Source: Manis javanica
Taxonomy: Eukaryota > Chordata > Mammalia > Pholidota > Manidae
Direction: 5' to 3'
Assembly: GCF_040802235.1 (NCBI RefSeq)
Contig: NC_133172.1
Coordinates: 24,261,738 to 24,325,737, forward strand
DNA length: 64,000 nucleotides
Shown: positions 58,912 through 64,000 of the stretch, one piece after another
Layout of the letters: every line of letters starts with the position of its first letter
Position numbering within the stretch: the first letter of the stretch is position 1
Notes under the pieces: model-generated
The model's database searches: none
Told to the model about the DNA's origin: nothing
What the model saw: the letters and a program-made list of their open reading frames with translations, nothing else
Position numbers and translations under genes: made by a program

Positions 58912-61900
58912 CTGGGGCAAGTGCCTGCAGGGGATGAGAAAGCTGTTAGTGCCTGATTCACAGTAACCTGATGGCCCAGAGCAGGCCAAAGAGAATGAAA
59001 CTTCCCATGGCCTGGGCCACTTGACCTCAGCACCCAGCTGGTGCATGATGGCTGCTTCCATGCAACAATAAAGTATTTTGCTGCTTCTGTTTGTTATTTA
59101 CAAACTGCACATTTTAGGAGTCTACTGTGGTCAGATACTACATACCCTTGGCCTGAAGAGGGTGTGCTAGATTGTTGTTTTAAAGTCCAGGTCATTATTT
59201 TGGTTGAATAAAAAGACAAAATCTTTTTTGATTTTGTCAAAAACCCTCCACCAAGTATTGCACTTAGCATGTAAAGCCCAGCTTCTCCCCTCCTCTGGAA
59301 AGATCCCATGATTGCGTACAACACCAATTCCTCCCACCCCTGCTTGGACCACACAGCTTAGTATTCACAAGTGCCCTGTCTTAGGCATCCTGATGTTTCT
59401 GTGAGTGAGCCTTCTTTCCGTGCACTGTCAGTCCAGTCCTAGGGTCAAAATGGGGAGCTCAGAAATCACTGGGTGTGGAGGTGGGTAGGTGAGGTCCCCT
59501 GAGGAGTGACCCTAGCACTCCCCCCTGCTTCTCCAGTGGGGCCACTAACCTGGGCCTCTGGCTGGCCACTGGGACAGTAACACGTGCCTTTGTCTTGCTT
59601 CCACTGGGCTGTCCACCTGGCTCCCCATCTGTCTGTCATGGGCTGTCATCTGTTGGAAGGCCTCCTGTGCAACTAGGGGAAAGCCACCCATGTCCCCCAG
59701 GCTTTGTGCCCTGGATACTCCCTCCAGAGTTACTGACAGCAGCCAGTGTAAAGCACTGTCCATGCTCCATGGTGCTGCCCAAACCCTGGGGGTATCACTG
59801 CCAACTTGCTTAGAGTCAGGCTGCATCAGTGGAAGCAGTTTCCAGCCCCACCCAGCTCATCTGCACTATCTGGAGGCCTCCATCCTCCCTCCACCACACC
59901 CAGCCAGGTGGGTTGGGGCTCTGAGCCTGGGTGGATGTACAGGAGGTCCTTCCCTGTGCCAAGCAGATAGTACAGAGGCTGACTGTCGCCACTTGGCTGC
60001 CCTCGGGTGCTGCTGTTGGGCCAGTTGGACTTGTGACTTTCCTAGCAGGCTATACCTCCTCTCTGCAGGTGAAAGAGTCACTAGTCTTTTCTATCCAAGG
60101 CATTTATTTCCCACAATCCTGAGTCATTCTTACTCTGGTTATAACTGTCTGTGTCCCATGCCCCACTCTCCCCTCTATAAAAGATGGGGTTTGGACAAAT
60201 GAGCCAGGGGTCATTCTGGTTTGAGACTCCAGGATTCCATCTGTCCATTTGGGAAACTTGGGCTTTCAAACATCTTTTGGAAAGGAGGCAAAGGCCATTC
60301 ACTGTGCATGCCTCATCTGTAGCTAACTGCTTCTGAACATAGTTCTCAGCTCCTGTGGAGAAGCACAAAACAGGACAAATCCAAAAGTGCTAAGCTCCTA
60401 TTCAGGTACTCATTTTTCATGTCATTGTCACTCCTGGCCTTCCTTCCAGCTTGGCCCAAGATGACATGCTGCTTCTTCCCATCCATCTGGAGAAGGACCA
60501 GTGTGTGGTGGTCACTTTAAAGAGCTGGATCCTCCTTTGCTGCTCCTCGTTGTCACATATCACTGGGAAGGATGAGGGTAGATGTGGTAACAGATGAGTT
60601 GATGGATGACCAGGTGCCTAGGCAGAGTTCAGGCTCAGGTGCATAGCAAATGGGGATATGGCTGGCCTAGCAGTGCCCCATAGATACACGGGGCCTCCCA
60701 AATCTGCCCCTTCAGGTAATTATGCTCAGGCAGGTACAGGCGAGACAGAAACAACCAAACGAGGCATTTAAGAGCAGATGTATATATGCAATCAAATTCT
60801 AGACCCTCAAGGTACACAGGGGCAGGAGGAACAGCAAATGGACTCATGAGCAATTGTGAAAGTGTGGGCATAGGAGATGAGAGAAAAAATTCTAATTTGC
60901 CTCCAGCTACTACCAACTGGTATTTTCCATATTAAGAGTCTCACCTACTTGTGTTTAAAGTTTTGAAATTGCACAAGACTTCCCAAAGAGCCTGCACTGA
61001 AACAATCAGCCTGCCACACTGTGCTAGGCCAGGGGGAAGCTGCAGGGCCTGGAGGGCCAGTGTGGTGGCTCCAGAGGTCAAAGCCTGGGGAGGGTAGATA
61101 ACAGGGCCTGCAGTGTTTCTGCTGATGGATGTCTGTTGGGAGGCAGCCAGGATTTGGCTCTTGGCTGTACCTCACCCACTCCATGGCCCAGCACTGCTAT
61201 AGAGGGGACTATGACAGGTGGTATGGGGCAGTGGCGGATACCCAAGAGACAGGCTTTCCAGGCCAGTTTGCTGTGCAGTCTGGGGTAATACCCTTCAGCC
61301 CTCTAGGTCTTGTGTCACACTCCATAAAATGGAATGTACATATGCATGGCTGCATAAAATTAATATGTTCACAGCCTGTCTCACTGAGTTGGGGTCCAGA
61401 TTAAGCAAGAGCTTAGTGACAGATTGCAAAAAGGCAACAAATCCCCCTTGTCCCTCATCTGTGTCCCTGGCACCCACACTCTATGACAGTGCCCTCCCAC
61501 ACTGGCTCTGGGCCTGCCCAAATGACTGACTTTGGTCAATGAATATAAACAGGTAGGAAGCAAGCAAAGGCTTAAAAAGTGCTTGTGCATGGAGGCTTGA
61601 CCCTCATCTGTGGCTCTTGTAACCAACCCACTGCTGTGTGAACAAGACTGTGCTGCCCTGTTGCAGGATAAGAGCCACGAGAAGTCCTAGCTGAGGTCCC
61701 TCTAGACCAACCAGCCTCCAACCAAAACGGCAGCTGATCACAGGATCATGAGCTACGTGAATGGTACTCATATATATCAAAGCCACTGAATTTTAGAGTC
61801 GTCTGTGACATAACAAAAGCTAACTGATGTAGACAGAGTCAATTGCTATGCAAACAGATCCCATTGAAAGGGCAAAAGAACTGCCTTTCTGAAAATGATT

Positions 61901-64000
61901 GGAGAAAAAATAATTTAGGGTGTGATCCTTCTCTCAAGAGGAAACATCCAAGATAGAGAAAGCAGAGCAAACTATCTCCCCAGCCATTTATTTCAGGACA
62001 GACATCCCTAGACCTCTGAGAAAGAAGGACCCAGGTTTTGGAAACTCTTGCTACATCACCATATCCGAAACTTCTCTTTCAGCCTCCCAAATGATCAGGG
62101 CAGAGCAGGCTTCCAGGCTGGCCCTGGAGGGAGAGGGGTCTTTACCAGACGGGTTCGAATTCAGGACTCTGGCAGCCCAGTGTGTCCTTCCCCAATGCGG
62201 TCTCCTTGGAGGGACCCTGACAATTGTACAGCACTTGGCTGCTGGGCCCCCCTCAGCATCTGCTGCCCCAGGCCCAGTCCTCACTGTTCCTGGAGCAGTC
62301 AGGACTGTCCACTGCTGCCGGGGACTCACCTTGGCCTTCCAGGGAAGGGCCACGAGGTGCCCTTGGCTCACCTCAGGTGGGATCTCCTACACTGGCCTCT
62401 TTTATTATGCAGCATGGAGACCGCTGTGTTCCAGGGGATGTGCAGGCTGCTGTGTCCTCTGGATGCTAACATCTCTTTATTTCCTCCTTTCCTGGGGAGT
62501 ACTAGGAATAATGCTAGAACATGCAGAAGTGTATTTGTCATGATTAAACTGGAACATCAGGCTGCTTGAAGTGAGGGAAGCCTTCTGACAGAATAGTAGC
62601 TGATTTATTCTTCAAATTAAAGTATCACTGTTTTGCGAATCATTCTTAAAGAAATCAGAGCTGCTTTGGCTCTGTGGAGATTACCATTTAGAGGGTGAGT
62701 AGGATAGGACACATGCGGGAGCTGTTCAAGAACCTCCCAAGACAACAGTGGGTGTGGCCAGCCCCCAGGAGCAGAGCAAAGGCACCAGCCCAGACACCTT
62801 ATGATGGGGAACCCTACTTTTCCATTTACCCAGCAATGGTGGAATTCCAAAGACCCTGTCAGAAAATGACTTGGCACCCATGAGGCTGTTCACTGCCTTG
62901 TGATGTAAGTGAAAGAGGTGGCTTCATGCGGGCCATCCTCTAGGACCATGGCTTTGCCCACACTGAGGAAGGCCAAGCTTGTGGGGCAGATCCTGGGGAG
63001 GTGCGGAGGTGGTAGCCGGCCATTCCCACTTTGGCCTGGACTCATGCAGGTAAGGGGGCCTGTAGGGACCACCCCACTGGGTGGGTATCAGGATCATGGT
63101 GCACTGTCCCCAGCTGACCAGGGCAGCCACTGCCCTCCCCCGACTCGCTCTGCCTGCCCTTCTAGGATCAGGGATGATTTCCTTGGCCTCGAGGAAAGCC
63201 ATCTGCCTCAGGTGTGCAGCACCTGACATGCCAGCGCCTGTGCACAGGGGACAGCTGTAGGCCCTGCCCACCAGGGCCTACGGAGTCCCAGGCCCAGCCA
63301 GCCCCACTGCCTCTGCAGGCCTGCTGGTGGCCTGAGTGCTGCGGCCGGGGGCCTGCTTGGGTCAGGGCTTTGTAAAGTGTCCCTCAGAGTCTGGGGTTGC
63401 TCAGGTGCTGCTTTGTTTTTTTTCCTGTAGCTTCAAAAACTACAACTTGTTTCAGGTTTGCAAAGCAAACTGTAAAATTCAGATACATTTGAGGCCTGCC
63501 TCTCCCCACGGAAATGGTAACAGGTGGGTTCTGGCTCTTAGTGCCTGGGCTAAGTTGGAGGTTCACTCTGTGGGTTGACACTAGTGCTGGCTTGATGCTG
63601 CCGCATTACCCTAGGATATGCACACACTGAGTACAGGTAGTTAGAGAAGAAATAGTCCAGTGTCAGCACACAAAGCCACTCCACCAGTAAGCGGGGATAT
63701 CCTAACATTAGAATTCTGTTGGGGACAGGCCCTTGTTCCGGGGCAAGCAGAGCAAGGCCACTGACACCTGTTCTACATACTGCACTGTTACGACACATCT
63801 TTTGAATAAGGACTAGAAAAGTTAGATAACCACACAAATGCCCTGGCTAAGGACCTCTCAGCACCTTTGTTCAGTTTTCTAGTCCTTTTCCTGTTTGCTG
63901 TTGTCTGAAAATGAGAGAGGAGGGCTGGCCCCCAAGTAGCAAATCTGAGCATGGTTGGCCTTGACGGGCTGGTCTTGGACATCCCAGCTGTGGGGACAGC
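58912..64000 (-). other. VSTM2B last intron (partial)
   Basis: Runs from the acceptor of the terminal exon to the window edge. The immunoglobulin-domain exons and the alanine/proline-rich exon expected upstream were looked for on the minus strand and not found, so they lie outside. A repeat relic is at 61500-61835. The rest (58914-61499 and 61836-64000) shows no gene or RNA that I can recognise. It is GC-richer after 62050, but its frames have no domain-like composition. Confidence 0.7.
61500..61835 (+). mobile_element. dispersed mammalian repeat in VSTM2B intron, family unresolved
   Basis: The phrases TTTGGTCAATGAATATAAAC, CAGCTGATCACAGGATCATG and ATCAAAGCCACTGAATTTTAG follow an old LTR-type repeat whose ending (ACAAAAGCTAACTGATG) is also present. 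Confidence 0.4.

Noticed and set aside
59690-60202. Plus-strand frame of 170 codons
   Set aside because: It lies in the VSTM2B intron, is low in lysine and rich in proline, serine and cysteine as random GC-rich DNA is, and has no domain.
62048-62569. Plus-strand frame of 173 codons with a second frame of 150 codons
   Set aside because: Two overlapping frames on the same strand in intronic GC-rich DNA; no family resemblance to VSTM2B or anything else I know.
1-64000. CRISPR arrays, bacterial operons, tRNA or rRNA genes, phage or integrated virus genes
   Set aside because: Introns, CpG island and mammalian repeats mark vertebrate nuclear DNA. No regular spaced repeats, tRNA folds, rRNA cores or intact retroviral reading frames were seen.

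Overview
The window is nuclear DNA of a placental mammal. Two split genes can be read exon by exon, both on the minus strand, inside intergenic DNA full of old mammalian repeats (MIR, L2, L1M, MER5-type, LTRs). The gene order VSTM2B then POP4, with about 30 kb between them, matches my memory of human chromosome 19q12. I recognised no Alu, B1/B2, carnivore tRNA-Lys SINE, Bov-tA, PRE1 or horse ERE copy, so primate, rodent, carnivore, ruminant, pig and horse all look unlikely. I cannot name the species.

Layout. 1-20.15 kb is intergenic DNA 3' of POP4. It holds MIR, L2 and LTR relics, a very recent 201-bp tandem duplication (17188-17590), a full match to the CTCF core (6374-6386), and several AT-rich stretches that look like conserved non-coding elements. 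20.15-28.83 kb is POP4 (RNase P/MRP subunit Rpp29): seven coding exons with clean GT-AG junctions and an intact 220-codon frame. Exon 1 contributes only 7 coding bases and lies in a CpG island with CRE-type motifs. 29-58.2 kb is intergenic: a LINE-1 ORF2 relic, several LTRs, a young processed-transcript insertion flanked by 16-bp target-site duplications, GATA and TG microsatellites, and more candidate conserved elements. 58.2-58.9 kb is the 3' end of VSTM2B: its last 25-codon coding exon and an AT-rich 3' UTR of about 620 bases. 58.9-64 kb is the start of the preceding VSTM2B intron; the other VSTM2B exons lie beyond the window.

POP4 is a constitutive nuclear tRNA- and rRNA-processing gene. 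VSTM2B is an immunoglobulin-type membrane protein. They are neighbours in tandem, and nothing in the sequence suggests a shared function. I found no new biological system. Almost all uninterrupted reading frames longer than 60 codons are chance frames in repeats or introns. The more unusual points are the fresh tandem duplication, the LTR-tailed processed transcript, the near absence of lineage-specific SINEs, and the clusters of ATTA-rich candidate regulatory elements.
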